Below, in pieces: positions 48,301-57,006 of a stretch of DNA of 64,000 nt. The stretch is from contig JARDYH010000002.1 in assembly GCA_029215795.1 (NCBI GenBank), positions 109,986,501 through 110,050,500 of the forward strand, written 5' to 3'. Both the position numbers and the translations under genes were made by a program. Source of the DNA: Anniella stebbinsi. Lineage: Eukaryota; Chordata; Lepidosauria; Squamata; Anniellidae. The notes below the pieces were generated by a model. It saw nothing but the letters and a program-made list of their open reading frames with translations, was not told where the DNA came from and did no database searches. The stretch's first letter is position 1. Every line of letters begins with the position of its first letter.

Positions 48301-51300
48301 GTAGTTTCATGGATGTAAGCCATTTTGGGGGCCCACTTGAGGGGGGGGGGAAAACAGTGCATGCATACATGAATGCATAAATAAATAAAATAGGAGCTAT
48401 TGGGAAAAAAATGATGGTTCTCTTGCATAGATCCTACTAATTTCAAAGATGCTTGTGTAGGAGACCCTATTTCCTCATTAAGTTTTCCATCATAAAAGGT
48501 AGAAAATATTATAGGAAGTATGTAATAAGAGAATCCTTGACATCCTCCATTTGCTCTGTTATTATGGAGAATCTAGACAACTTGATATAGGATAGGCAGA
48601 TATTCTCATCATCTAAATGCTTTGTAAACCGCCCAGAGAGCTTTGGCTATGGGGCAGTATATAAATGTAATAATAATAATAATTAATAATAATATTTTTC
48701 AGAAAAAAAGAAAAAGTCATAAAATGTACCAGCTCTGATCCCCCCAAATCAAACCTGGATAGCATTCAATGCTTTTGAATGTTAAGGACTACCTTAAATA
48801 GGCTGTGTTTCAATATGCTGTGTTGTCTGCCAACCTTTTAAAAATGTGTTTGGGGTGGGTTCCCTCCCCCGCCCCCTTGCTTTGGAATTGTAGAGACAGC
48901 CAGTCTAGTGTGGACTGATAAAGCAATACTGATGCACCTAGTGGGAGGTGATGCACCTAGTAATTTGGGATGATATGCAAGTTCAGTAATTATGTTACTG
49001 GAAGTGGCCTCTTCAGACATATACTTTAATGAATGGTGGGGGCATAAAGTATGGACTTCTTTATGGCAAGTGCATGACTGAAACCACCTGGAGAAATTTC
49101 CATTGTGAGAGCTCTCCAAATACCAGTCACTGCAGTACAAAGCTACTAATCCATCCTATCTGCTAATCCTAAGGCTTTCTGGGGAATTACATACTTAGGT
49201 GGAGGACTAGTGACTCTTTTATCATTATGACACCCCACAACATGACATTATGATTCCCCCCTTCATTGTTCTACAGATGTATCTGATAAAATTCTAAGAT
49301 TGGGGTGTAAATGGATTCTGGTTAAATCATGAAATGAGTTAATACAAAACTGACTTGGTTACATCCATGCAGAAGTAGTTCTCTGCTTGAGTAATTGTAG
49401 TAGATTCAAGATCAAGGTATATTTAAAGTTGGGTTTTTTGTAGGGTTTTTTGGTCTTTCTCAGTGGTTACTAGTTCTGATGGCTATGTGTTACCTCCCAT
49501 ATCCAAAGCAGTAAGCGTATATACACCAGTTGCTGGGGAACGTGGGTGGTAGGCTGCTGTTGCACCTATGTCCTGCTTGTTGGTTCTTGGACAACAGCTG
49601 GTTGGCCATTTTGTGAACAGAGTGCTGGACTAGATGGGCCTTGTTCTGATCCAGCATGGCTCTTCTTATGATCTTATTTTTTATGCCCCCTTTGTTCTTT
49701 TTGCTATTCAGTTTTTCATTATCAAGTTAAGATCCACTTTTTTGGAAAGACGAATATAACCATGAAAAAGCCACGATTCCTTATCTCTCTGCATGGCACT
49801 AAAGATGAAAGTGACAACATTGCTTTTACACTGTGAGTATCAATGGAAACAACTCTATTTGTAGTAGCCAGTCGAAAATGTAATGTTTAGAATTTAGAAG
49901 AAACACTTGTGTCCAATTTAAGCCTCATCATTTAAGGCGTCTGCATTTTCTGCATTGGCTTCTGCCAATTTAAGGGTGTCTGCATTTTCCTTGAATTTGG
50001 GTTTCATCCTAATCAAAATATGTGTACAGAATCCGTTGAAAATGGCACCTGTATGACTAAATTGCTGGGTTTCCCCTCCCCCCCATTAACTATATAGAAG
50101 TAGCTATTGTGCCACCTTTTCCACTGAAATACATGGAAGTGGCCTAAGAGCCCCATTTTAAATTGCCATGAGTGGCGTGTGTTTTTGTAATGTCAGAAGG
50201 GGCTCTCAGGCAAGCTCTGCATGTTATGCAGACGTGCCAAAACAAAAACAATGAGTGAACAGCGCTTTGTCTTGTCCCCCCTCAACTATACATTTCCATA
50301 GAAGTGTGCAAAGGAGCATACATGATGCCTGCATTTCCCTTTGGCACATTTTCTCTGGAGGCACAAAAAAGGGGAAGTGCTTAGTTGAGATTGGAACTTC
50401 TGCATACTCTCCAGTCTAATAAGTTAAATTAGGAACTAAGTAGCTATCTTGGGGAGAGAGTAAATTTAAACTTCCTTTTCTTTCTGAGTTAAAGGCACCC
50501 AATCTACTATGTATGGTAAAAGCTTAAAATTGCCTGGCGTCCCTTTCTCATGTGGGACTATGAGTTATGTAATGATGACAAGTTATGAGTAGGAGTCTTA
50601 CCTTTGTGTAGGCAGATCTCCCCCCCTCCCCCATTATTTTAAGGAGTGAAGAGTTCAACTTAACATCACTCTTATTTTTATGAGCTTATGACTTACAAGC
50701 ACATGATTAGCTTTGAATTTAGAGGCCTTGTGTCAGAGGCCTCTAAATGTATACAATTACAATGGTTGTGATCATAAGACAGTAGTACGTAAGGCCAGCT
50801 GAAATAAAAATTAGTCACCTAAGATTTAAACATCTGATTTTTTTTTTGTTTTCCCATGTAAGATATGTTGGCAAATGTGGATTAGTAGCTGTTTCAAAGA
50901 TGGGATACATTCTGCTTGTTGTCTTAGCTTGGAATCCCACAGAGTTTTGTTGCAAAGCCACTGCTTTGCCATCTGATATGCATGCTTCTGAAATGAAAGC
51001 AGCAACCTGCAAGAGTTGGTATTGAGGCAAAATCTGTTCCTTTTGAAATGTCTTTGAGAGTCCCTGCTGGATTGCTTCTATAAGGATTTACACAGTGGGT
51101 GAAATTGACACTTTTGCTCCTGCATGCTTGGAAAGATGTATGCATCTCTGCTGAGTGAACACCTTAATCTCTTTCACATTCCCCAAAAGGAATGGAACTC
51201 CCAAAGAAGGAGTCAGAGAAGCAATGGCTAAGCATAGATTTTCAAAATTTGTATTTAACAGGCCTGAGATCTCCACAAACAAAACCCATTCCTTCCTGAT

Positions 51301-54300
51301 ATACACAGAGATCGATATTGGAGAGCTCCTTATTGTCAAACTGCAATGGGAGAAAGACTCTATTTTCAGCTTTTGGTCGAGTAATCCTGTGTTTCGTATC
51401 CAGAGGGTCAGAGTCAAGGCTGGAGAAACCCAGAAAAAGTAAGATGACTTAATTTCATTGCAGAAAAAGGGAATGGGTTATGTCTTGTTTTCTTGCAGTG
51501 TTTACTTTATGGTAAATCATGTTTTCACCCAGGACTAGTTGCCATCTATTCAGTCAGTATGCAAGTGGCATGTTACATTTTTCTCTGGAAGGGAACCCAA
51601 GATGATTTAGCTCAGTGATAAAGCACATGACCTGGCATATCCACCTAAAGTGTAGCCTCCCTGAGAATTATGGATTGGTCCAGTGATGCCTTGTGTGAGC
51701 AGAAAGATACTTCTGCTCATACAAGGAAGGCACAATGTCTTTGAAAGCACTATTTGTGTTTCTTATGATACAACTCTTAAGAGTCTCTCCAAGTCAGAGT
51801 AGATAATACAAGTCTTGATTGACCAGCAAATAGTCTGACTTTGTAAAAGTCAGCATTATATGTCCTAGGAAGAGCATGGAGGTTGGTCTGCTGTCCTCTA
51901 AAGTACCAAGCAGTAGTTAACATGTTTGGTACAGGCAGTAGAGGCTGGTGGCTACAATGTCAGTGGGCCATGAATCTGCTTTGGATTCAGAACCAATCAG
52001 AACTCTAAAGGAGCTATCCAAGGTATGAGGCACCTTGGATAGCTCTTTTAGAATTCCACTGGTTCTCACGGAAACCTGGAGTGGATTCACTGTCCCATTG
52101 GTATTGGAACCCCCAGCCCCCACTGAGTACAGGAAAAAAGAAGCAAACATGAAATTCCTTTATGTAAAGGATTTGTTAATGGTGTGTGTGTGACTATGTT
52201 GTAAATCTTGTCCAGTCATAAAAATTGTTAAAGGGACAAGAAAGAACCTTTTTCAGGAAAGCCCTCCTTATTAAGAAAGACAGTTTACAGAACTAGTACA
52301 ATCCAGTAGTGACCATTTCCTAGGGTTGTATCACTTCATGCTTGGGGTGAGGATGGGGGGGGGGCTGAATGCCTTTCCATAGAAACAAGCATTTCCCAAG
52401 AGAAGGCTCACTCTAGGCTTCTCCCAGATGTGTTGGTTTTCCTCTTGCCAATAATTCTGCCCCAGTCTATGGAGAAATATGTATCTGGAGATTAGGTGGG
52501 AGGTGATCACAGAAAAGGCTGTGGCACTTTGCCTGTGGAATGCTCTCCCAAATAGGCTGGCCATGCTTCCTACTTTCCAGAGGACAAGCCCTCTATTTTG
52601 AAGGGCTGCCATGAGACAGTCCTCTATTTGAAGGACTCTGCAGACTAAGTTTGGTTTAAAGGGTAAAGAACTCTAAGAAGGGAGAGTAGTGTAGCCTTGG
52701 AGTTGCCCCTCAAAAGTCAGCATCGGGACAGCAGAGTGAGACAACACAGGGGCCACAGCTTTAGCCTTCCCCACAATTATTTCTACTTTTCCATCTACAC
52801 GTATAAATTAGCACATGCTAATTTTATGCAAAAGAGTGTCCTCTTTTGTCCTTTTCTTTGGTGTGTGTTGGGGAGGGTGATGCATAAATGGCCACCCAAC
52901 TTAATATCAGGTTGTTCCACCAGGCTGACTGACCTCTTTATTTGCTTAAGCCTCTTAAAATATCTTTTGTTTAGATCTCTTTTACTGCTGCTCTCTTTTA
53001 ATGCTGCTGAGTGCTTTTGTGGTTTGGTGTATTAAACATGTTACAAAATGTAATCGAGGATGTTATTTTTATGCGACCCAGTCTGTGTGGTTTTATAAGG
53101 AGTATGTTTAAGCATCAGGGGTGGTATTCAGTGGGGCTGGCAAGACATGCATGTTGCACATCATATTTTTGTGACCTGATGTGTAGTCACATACTTGAGT
53201 TATTGGTTCTGTTATGTGCATGTCGCTAGATCCTGTTTTGTGCTTATGGCACATTATGGTAGAATTATAGCAATGACCTCACTATCTGTAGGGGTCTACT
53301 TTCTTCTTGAATCAGAAATGAATTCTATCCCTGCTAAGCTCACTAAACACACAACTGGCTTATAAATAAACTCTACAGATATAAATATTGGTTTAGCTTT
53401 GTTATAAAAATAGTTACAAATGTTGATTTTTCAGAGGGTTAAAAATGTCATGTGTACCGTGCAGGTTGGTGTTCTGCTCTCCGGAAGGCTTCTCTTACAT
53501 CAAAAAAGGAAGTGGCATAGTAGAATTTGTGCGATGCCTTGGAAAAAAACCTAATGGTACACGTTCATGGTAAGAACTTTGCAGTTGCCCCACAAGAGTG
53601 GCAAACTTTGCTTGCTGTTCTCAAATAGTAATGCATGATTAGCAGAATCATGTGGAGCACTCTTACTGGTTTGTACCACTTCTTACTGCAGGATGGGTTC
53701 CCCCATGGTTGGGGTGTCTGTGGGTTAGTGGGGGGTTTCTGTTTATAATCCCCTAAGACAGTCTTCCCCAACGTAGTGTCCTCCTGATGTTTTGGACTAC
53801 AACTCATCAGCCCCGGAGAGCATGGCCAAATGATCAGGGATGATGGAACTTGTAGTACAAAACATTTGGAGAGCATCACATTGGAGAAGTCCAAAGTACA
53901 CCCTTTCTCTCTGACACACTAATTTTCTATGTTCAGGTTTCCCATTAAGCCTCTTGGGAGAGCATTCAAATGTGTGATCTCCCACTTGCATTATGAAACA
54001 AAGAGCTGAATTGCATGATTCTGCTGAATGTGCAGCCTGGCTCTAAAACTAGGGAATTTTAAGTGCCTTGTAAGAAACCTATTAGCAGCCTTGACAACAT
54101 CCCTGTCTCTTACTTACATTGGTGGGGACTAATTTCACATAATGTTCTGCTTTGAAAGTAGTCCCATTAATTTTCCTAGATGGCTAAATAGCAATCTGTA
54201 CCTGTGAAGATAAACTTTGAAGAAACATCTGATCTTCAATAGAAAACCTCATGGCTATTGTTTTCTGGAACGTCTTGTGATTCTGTATTTTAGAGAGTTA

Positions 54301-55680
54301 TTGGAGGATGTAGACTTGTCTATCTTCCTGTGTTGCATTCCATACATTCCAAGAGCTACCAGTACTTGGAACACAAGGGCAGCCAGTCACATGAGGTGGA
54401 AAGTCTGTTGAGTAAAATCTGTTTCCATCTCACATTCACCTGTTCCAGAGACTCTCATCAACATTATGCAGATATTTAATTTTGAAGAAGCTGCAATGGA
54501 AGCATGGCAAACCTTAACCATTAGATATTCTGAGACTTGACTGGCCTCAATCAGACACCTAAAAATGTATCTCTGAGGACAGAACTGTACAACATATGAG
54601 GGAAATGCAAGTTTCCTGTGTTTCCGTCATAATAGTAATGCAAGGGTGTAACCTTCGCAGGAGAGATGGATGGATAGGGGATTAAACATCATCTCCTGTC
54701 TGCAAATACCGCCTGCATTTTTTTTATTGTGCTCTCCCTGCCACCCACCCCAATCCAAGCTCCAAGGTTGAAAAATCTCATCTCAGCAAGAAAACAACCT
54801 GGGAGGGACTTGCAAGACAATCTGAGGTCCTGGGAAATGTTAAGCACCTTTCGATCCTCCCCTGCAAAAGATGTGCTCCCTCAGCCTTGGTTTCATGGTA
54901 ACCGATAGACAGATATTATTTAGGTATCAGTTACAAAAGGTTCCTCCACTTTTATACTCCAGTGTTTTGTATTCGGCCTATACAGTTACAACATTTATGC
55001 AAAGAGGATATAAAATCTTGCTGTAAATGCTAACATTTTGATATTTGTAGAAATTACAGTACGCATTTCAGGGCAATTGAGAATTAAAGTCTCTCTTCCC
55101 AAAATGCTTTACTACTTCGTTTTAACCTCCTCCTCTGCTTGCAGACACAAGGTTTATAGAAACTTTCAGTTCATCTTGCCAGTAGTGTGTAATAGCATCT
55201 GAAGGAACCATTACATTTCCCCCTATGCACTCTGGCAACTGGGTCCCAGGGGCAGATCTACACTACACACAGAAGTTTTACACCAGTTTAACTGATGTGG
55301 CTTCCTCCAAAGAATCTTGGGAAATATAATTTGGTAAAGGTTGAAAACTCTGTTAATATTCCTAGCCAACCCTTGCAGAACTACAGTTCCAGAGTTCCCT
55401 AGGCAGAAAACCCAGACTGATTATTCAGGTTAAGGGTGGAATTCTATGCATGTTTAGGAAGAAAAAATCCTATAGCTCACAGTGTTCCCCCACCCATGTT
55501 GGTTGGGGAATGTTGGAAAAATTAGGACCCTTTTTTGTCTATACCTGCATAGGATTGTGTCCTTATTCTGCAAATGTAGATGAGTCCTCAGATCTCTAAT
55601 ATGGGTGATAATGATAGCTTCTATAAAGTACTGTTAACTACAGAGCTTCTAAATTGTATTCCCCCCTCCTTTTTTTTAGA
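28962..55680 (+). CDS. LPL: Lipoprotein lipase, complete 10-exon gene (CDS span including introns)
   Basis: Joining nine exons (28962-29058, 40541-40716, 41860-42039, 44133-44244, 45900-46133, 47233-47475, 49712-49832, 51262-51438, 53465-53569) plus base 55680 gives an open 481-residue precursor. All introns are GT-AG and no stop interrupts the frame. LPL is a secreted triglyceride/phospholipid lipase acting on chylomicrons and VLDL at the capillary wall. Visible parts: hydrophobic signal peptide (~1-24); alpha/beta-hydrolase domain with GYSLG nucleophile Ser167, Asp191 and His276; lid Cys251-Cys274 (24 residues, usual length); calcium ligands A202, R205, S207, D209, D210; basic heparin-binding region (~314-341); furin-like RSKR at 329-332; and a C-terminal PLAT domain from ~348 with a Cys451-Cys471 pair. 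Human LPL is 475 residues. The difference is +3 in exon 1, +5 in exon 2 and -2 in exon 8. Hepatic or endothelial lipase is unlikely because exon lengths and the split TG|A stop match LPL specifically. Confidence 0.98.
29992..30178. repeat. Palindromic repeat, family D
   Basis: 'GAGCTGGTAGCTCCG', 'GTGGGTTTCTGTCAGAAC' and 'CTTGTTCTGACTGAAATCC' in inverted arrangement, ends 'AGAGCCACCAACC'. Confidence 0.65.
30228..30562 (-). mobile_element. LINE-like (CR1-type) 3' tail repeat, family E
   Basis: 'AACATAAGAAGAGCTATGC', 'GGATCGGACCAGCGG', 'CAGGACATGGTGCAACAG', 'AGGCTTACTGCCTCTG' and 'CCATCCAAATTGGTGG' occur in the same order as in 6998-7320. Confidence 0.65.
31735..31757. repeat. (AAC)n microsatellite
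   Basis: About 7 ACA units. Confidence 0.95.
32427..32528. repeat. 102-bp hairpin in LPL intron 1
   Basis: 'ACAGCCTGGGTAAATATTAA' is followed by 'TTTTACCAAGTAGTAACTT', then the near-perfect reverse complement ending 'CACCCAGGCTGT'. The loop is only ~15 nt. Likely a tiny MITE, but the fold is pre-miRNA-sized. Confidence 0.75.
35740..35822. repeat. MIR-type SINE piece
   Basis: 'AGTGCTTCGTGTACATTACC', 'AATCCTCATAACAGCCC' and 'TATCAGGTAAGGAGC' follow the MIR core order. Confidence 0.55.
36108..36243. mobile_element. Palindromic repeat, family B
   Basis: 'GGATGGGCTACTTGTGGTCC' pairs with 'GGAAGGCAACAAGTTGCCC', with 'CCTACAACTCCCATCATCCCC' (in part) and 'GCTGATGGGAGTTGTAGG' inside. Flanks TCATAGAG / CTATAGAG suggest an imperfect 8-bp duplication. 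Confidence 0.75.
36569..36697. mobile_element. Palindromic repeat, family B
   Basis: Ends CTAGACCAGCCTTTCCC / GGGTAAGGCTGGTCTAG. Confidence 0.75.
38590..38985 (+). mobile_element. LINE 3' fragment with C-terminal RT codons
   Basis: 38625-38759 is an open C-terminal segment, [17 protein letters not shown] then [13 protein letters not shown] and a TGA stop. It matches the W-N-x-L-P...F-R-R-x-x-K-T-x-L-F signature at the end of L2/CR1-type reverse transcriptases. The 3' UTR ends 'AACTGCCCAGAGAGCTTTGG', then 'ATAATAATAA'-like repeats. 5'-truncated, so no activity. Confidence 0.8.
38980..39008. repeat. (AT)n microsatellite
   Basis: About 14 AT units directly at the LINE 3' end. Confidence 0.97.
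39320..39351. repeat. (GT)n microsatellite
   Basis: About 16 GT units. Confidence 0.97.
40236..40462. mobile_element. Harbinger-like MITE next to LPL exon 2
   Basis: 227 bp with perfect 12-bp ends GGCTGAATTCAG / CTGAATTCGG-type (right end GAATTCAGCC), flanked by TAT on both sides (40233-40235 and 40463-40465). Sub-terminal 'GACAACACAATAGTCAA' and 'ATTGTGTCATCC' also pair. The right end resembles the terminus of the Harbinger-related segment at 63883-63909. Confidence 0.8.
40541..40716 (+). CDS. LPL: LPL exon 2
   Basis: 176 nt, residues 33-91, acceptor TTCTCTTCAG and donor GTAAGG. Encodes the N-terminal hydrolase strand with [10 protein letters not shown], the Cys62-Cys75 disulfide pair, sequon N78-H-T (the conserved N-glycosylation site required for mammalian LPL secretion) and VIHGWT forming the oxyanion-side strand. 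The human exon is 161 nt. The 5 extra residues lie in the variable N-terminal and loop segments. A Harbinger-like element ends only 78 bp before this exon. Confidence 0.98.
40717..41859 (+). other. LPL: LPL intron 2 (1,143 bp)
   Basis: Includes a fragment of the 'GGATCAGACC' LINE-tail repeat (about 40980-41060), followed by ~450 bp of unidentified, moderately GC-rich sequence. No coding potential recognised. Confidence 0.9.
41860..42039 (+). CDS. LPL: LPL exon 3
   Basis: 180 nt in phase 0/0, residues 92-151, the same length as in human. Contains the core VIIVDWL strand and the helix ending FVDWME. Acceptor CTCTTCCAG, donor GTAAGC. Confidence 0.98.
42646..43139. mobile_element. GC-rich hAT-like foldback element, 494 bp
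   Basis: Flanked by the exact 8-mer GTGTTAAC (42638-42645 and 43140-43147). Ends TAGGTTGGTGCACGGACC / GGTCACAGCCCTA with 'GATCTGGATCCCGATCTGG' and 'GCAGATCCAGATCTGG' as sub-terminal inverted repeats. Shorter relative of the 8791-10064 element. It also carries a CTTACCTGCAG / TGTAGGTAAGG inverted pair. Confidence 0.9.
44035..44107. repeat. Half copy of family-F palindrome
   Basis: 'GGCTGGCTAGGGAATGTTGG', 'AGTTGTAGGACTTTTTTTC' and 'GCATAGGATTGCACC'. It ends 25 bp before LPL exon 4. Confidence 0.7.
44133..44244 (+). CDS. LPL: LPL exon 4 (nucleophile elbow)
   Basis: 112 nt, residues 152-188 plus one base of codon 189, the same length as in human. Encodes [14 protein letters not shown] with catalytic Ser167 in the GXSXG elbow. 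Acceptor TTCCTAG, donor GTAAGA. A half-palindromic repeat abuts about 25 bp upstream. Confidence 0.98.
44405..44515 (-). mobile_element. Possible Penelope-like end with hammerhead-type core
   Basis: On the - strand CTGATGA (44488-44494) is followed by a 6-bp stem with a 4-nt loop (AGAGATC TGGA GATCTT) and then GAAA (44467-44470), the conserved layout of a hammerhead ribozyme core. Downstream is 'GTTTGGCCTAATAAAG'. Hammerhead motifs are known in Penelope-like retroelements. I cannot confirm stems I and III, so activity is unknown. Confidence 0.4.
44780..44998. mobile_element. Palindromic element (~219 bp) in LPL intron 4
   Basis: Ends GGTTTGCACGATCATTGTA / ACGATCGTGCAAAC; further paired blocks 'AAGCCATGG', 'GGCACATGCC' and 'GCATAATCACCCGCCCG' against 'CGGGTGGGTGCTTATGC'. 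Non-autonomous DNA transposon, superfamily uncertain. Confidence 0.7.
45900..46133 (+). CDS. LPL: LPL exon 5 (catalytic Asp, calcium site, lid start)
   Basis: 234 nt as in human, residues 189-266 plus one base. Contains catalytic Asp191 in GLDPAGP, calcium-site residues A202/R205/S207/D209/D210, and the first half of the lid beginning at Cys251. The donor is GTTAGT, a weaker but acceptable variant of the consensus. Confidence 0.98.
46134..47232 (+). other. LPL: LPL intron 5 (1,099 bp)
   Basis: AT-rich, no repeat or coding signal recognised. Confidence 0.9.
47233..47475 (+). CDS. LPL: LPL exon 6 (catalytic His, heparin-binding region)
   Basis: 243 nt as in human, residues 267-347 plus one base. 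Closes the lid at Cys274 and gives catalytic His276 in CSHERS. It has the Cys299/310/313/318 disulfide cluster and the basic stretch from R314 to R341, including RKNR and RSKR (329-332). The latter is a furin-type site equivalent to the human RAKR used in LPL inactivation by proprotein convertases. Donor GTAAGT. Confidence 0.98.
48617..48692 (+). mobile_element. LINE 3' tail fragment
   Basis: 'GTAAACCGCCCAGAGAGC', 'TTTGGCTATGGGGCAGTATA' and an (AAT)n end. Same family as 38590-38985. Confidence 0.75.
49468..49676 (+). mobile_element. LINE-like (CR1-type) 3' tail repeat, family E
   Basis: 'CTAGTTCTGATGGCTATGTG', 'GTAAGCGTATATACACCAG', 'GACTAGATGGGCCTTGTTC' and 'GATCCAGCATGGCTCTTC' are the opposite-strand version of the copies at 6998 and 30228. 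Confidence 0.65.
49712..49832 (+). CDS. LPL: LPL exon 7 (start of PLAT domain)
   Basis: 121 nt, the same length as in human, residues 348-387 plus two bases. Begins [10 protein letters not shown] and ends NIAFTL, both LPL hallmarks. The middle (359-372) is very different from mammals: an acidic/neutral loop is replaced by a basic one ([10 protein letters not shown]) carrying a new sequon at N362-I-T. Acceptor TTCAG, donor GTGAGT. Confidence 0.96.
49833..51261 (+). other. LPL: LPL intron 7 (1,429 bp)
   Basis: AT-rich. I see no recognisable repeat or coding feature. Confidence 0.9.
51262..51438 (+). CDS. LPL: LPL exon 8 (lipid-binding loop, shortened)
   Basis: 177 nt, 6 nt shorter than human but still in frame. 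Residues 388-446 plus two bases of codon 447. Conserved flanks are PEISTNKT (sequon N394), [13 protein letters not shown] and [10 protein letters not shown]. The tryptophan loop reads FSFWSSNP (423-430), whereas mammals have a longer loop with three Trp residues. Only Trp426 remains. Acceptor TTTAACAG, donor GTAAGA, so the shortening is not a splice error. Confidence 0.97.
51605..51640 (+). repeat. tRNA-like SINE head fragment
   Basis: 'TTAGCTCAGTGATAAAGCAC' resembles a tRNA A-box region as in the SINE at 22828. No B box found downstream. Confidence 0.4.
51936..52126. mobile_element. hAT-like palindromic MITE, family D
   Basis: 191 bp starting CAGTAGAGGCTGGTGG and ending CCAGCCCCCACTGA, flanked on both sides by GTACAGG (51929-51935 and 52127-52133). 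Inner pair 'AAGGAGCTATCCAAGG' / 'CCTTGGATAGCTCTTTTAG'. Confidence 0.8.
52554..52899 (+). repeat. Family-H interspersed element
   Basis: Ends AGGCTGGCCATG / AATGGCCACCC are inverted. The interior repeats 'GGACAAGCCCTCTATTTTG' and 'AGACAGTCCTCTATTTG', as in the copy at 18708. Confidence 0.7.
53465..53569 (+). CDS. LPL: LPL exon 9 (C-terminus, split stop)
   Basis: 105 nt as in human. Completes Lys447 and encodes residues 448-481, ending with TG of the stop codon. The Cys451-Cys471 pair corresponds to the C-terminal disulfide needed for GPIHBP1 contact. The tail differs from human and gains sequon N477-G-T. Donor GTAAGA. If intron 9 were retained, the frame would read one Trp and then stop at TAA. 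Confidence 0.96.
53757..53891. mobile_element. Palindromic repeat, family B
   Basis: 'CAGTCTTCCCCAACG', 'GATGTTTTGGACTACAACTC' and 'ACAAAACATTTGGAGAGC', 'CATTGGAGAAG'. Confidence 0.7.
55435..55562. mobile_element. Palindromic repeat, family F
   Basis: 'AAGGGTGGAATTCTATGCATG' (in part) pairs with 'CTGCATAGGATTGTGTCCTT'. The centre is 'CCACCCATGTTGGTTGGGG'. Confidence 0.7.
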
Positions 55681-57000
55681 AACCTCCAGGCGTCATGAAA
55701 TAAATATCATCACTTGAGTTCTTTGAAGAGATGAAGAAGAATTGCTAGTGTGCTGGCTGTTCAGGACTGAATGTACTGAACTATTTCATCAGCCTTCTGT
55801 AATATTGTCACCCAGATTCTGCTCCAGTCTGATTGCCCCAGAATATGGTTGTGGATGTGAAGCGGAATGCACATTTACCTGAAAGCAATACAGATGGTCA
55901 ACACTTTTGTTCAGATCAGCATCCAGAAAGATCCACATCTCATGAGATCCACATCTCATCCAGAAAGTGGTGCATGCACAGAACCCATATATGTATCTTC
56001 CTATCTGGATCAGAGTACTTTTGTATCATCTTAGCACAGAAGAGAACTCATTAGCCAGGTATTGGGGTTTTGGTGTTTGTTTGTTTTTAAACTTAGCAAG
56101 AAAACTGCCACAAATGGTGACAGATGCATTATTGGCACAAACTACAATAATTCTCATACCACCTTTTAACAACGTTTCTTTACTTTTATAACATACGGTG
56201 TGTGTAAAAATGACTATTTATTGAGAAGCTACATGTTTGGGACAAGATTTTAAAAAATCTAGAACTAGACATTTTGCTGGGCAAGGACCATTCAGTCGTT
56301 CATGGATTTTTGCAACTTTTGCTGGCTGAAGCTCAGTGGTTTCTCTTAAATGGTTAAGGCAATAGATAGCCCCCACTTAACATATGCTGGTTAGGATAAA
56401 ACTCTTACCCATACCTAAATCGGACTGCACAGATGGAGAGTGTTTATGGATTCTGAAATATTCCAGGTGAATGCATGAATATAGTTGCCTAGATTTAGGA
56501 ATGGCTTATTAATGTATGCTATCTTTATATGACAACAAATTTTCCAGAAGAAAATCCAGCACTTTTCAATGTTCTATGCTCATCTTTTAAACATGAATCC
56601 AGTGCATCTCTATTCAAAACATATGCAACCTCTGATACTGTACCAAACTCAACCACTAAAAAGGAGCAACTGTCTGCTAAAGAATAGAGGAACATTATTT
56701 CCATCATCAGTTTCAAATAGTGTTAACTGGTGCAACATTACTGGACCTAGTCTTGGACTACTGTCCTTACTGAGTTTACTGTTACTTTCCTTCGTCCCGA
56801 TCTCAACATGATGTACCTCCTTCCCTTTCTGATACTGGTATTTCTAATTCCGAGAACAGAACCTGTATTTGTTGCTCAGCCATACGAACAGCAGAACCTG
56901 AAAACAGTGTTTATCTGAAGTAATGTAAATTTTAGCAAAATGCAGTATTGTACACTTTCAGAATAAGTGCAATCATAATACTCTTTGAATCAAAGTCATG

Positions 57001-57006
57001 AATAAA
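57001..57006 (+). promoter_or_regulatory. Possible proximal poly(A) signal
   Basis: AATAAA inside the 3' UTR. Use would give a UTR of ~1.35 kb. Another AATAAA at 55699, only 20 bases after the stop, is less likely to be used. Confidence 0.35.

Larger units (their letters stand above)
47476..49711 (+). other. LPL: LPL intron 6 (2,236 bp)
   Basis: Contains a short LINE 3' tail (48617-48692) and a LINE-tail-like repeat (49468-49676) ending just 35 bp before exon 7. The rest is unremarkable. Confidence 0.9.
51439..53464 (+). other. LPL: LPL intron 8 (2,026 bp)
   Basis: Carries a SINE-head-like piece (51605-51640), a family-D hAT-like palindrome with duplicated target (51936-52126) and a family-H element (52554-52899). 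Confidence 0.9.
53570..55679 (+). other. LPL: LPL intron 9 (2,110 bp)
   Basis: Lies inside the stop codon. Holds a family-B palindrome (53757-53891) and a family-F palindrome (55435-55562), otherwise nothing recognised. Confidence 0.9.

Noticed and set aside
28962..53569. Hepatic lipase (LIPC) or endothelial lipase (LIPG) instead of LPL
   Set aside because: Exon lengths of 180, 112, 234, 243, 121 and 105 nt, the split TG|A stop, the lid sequence and the promoter all match LPL specifically.
55699..55704. AATAAA 20 bases after the LPL stop codon as main poly(A) signal
   Set aside because: It would leave almost no 3' UTR, unlike LPL in other vertebrates; three later signals exist.
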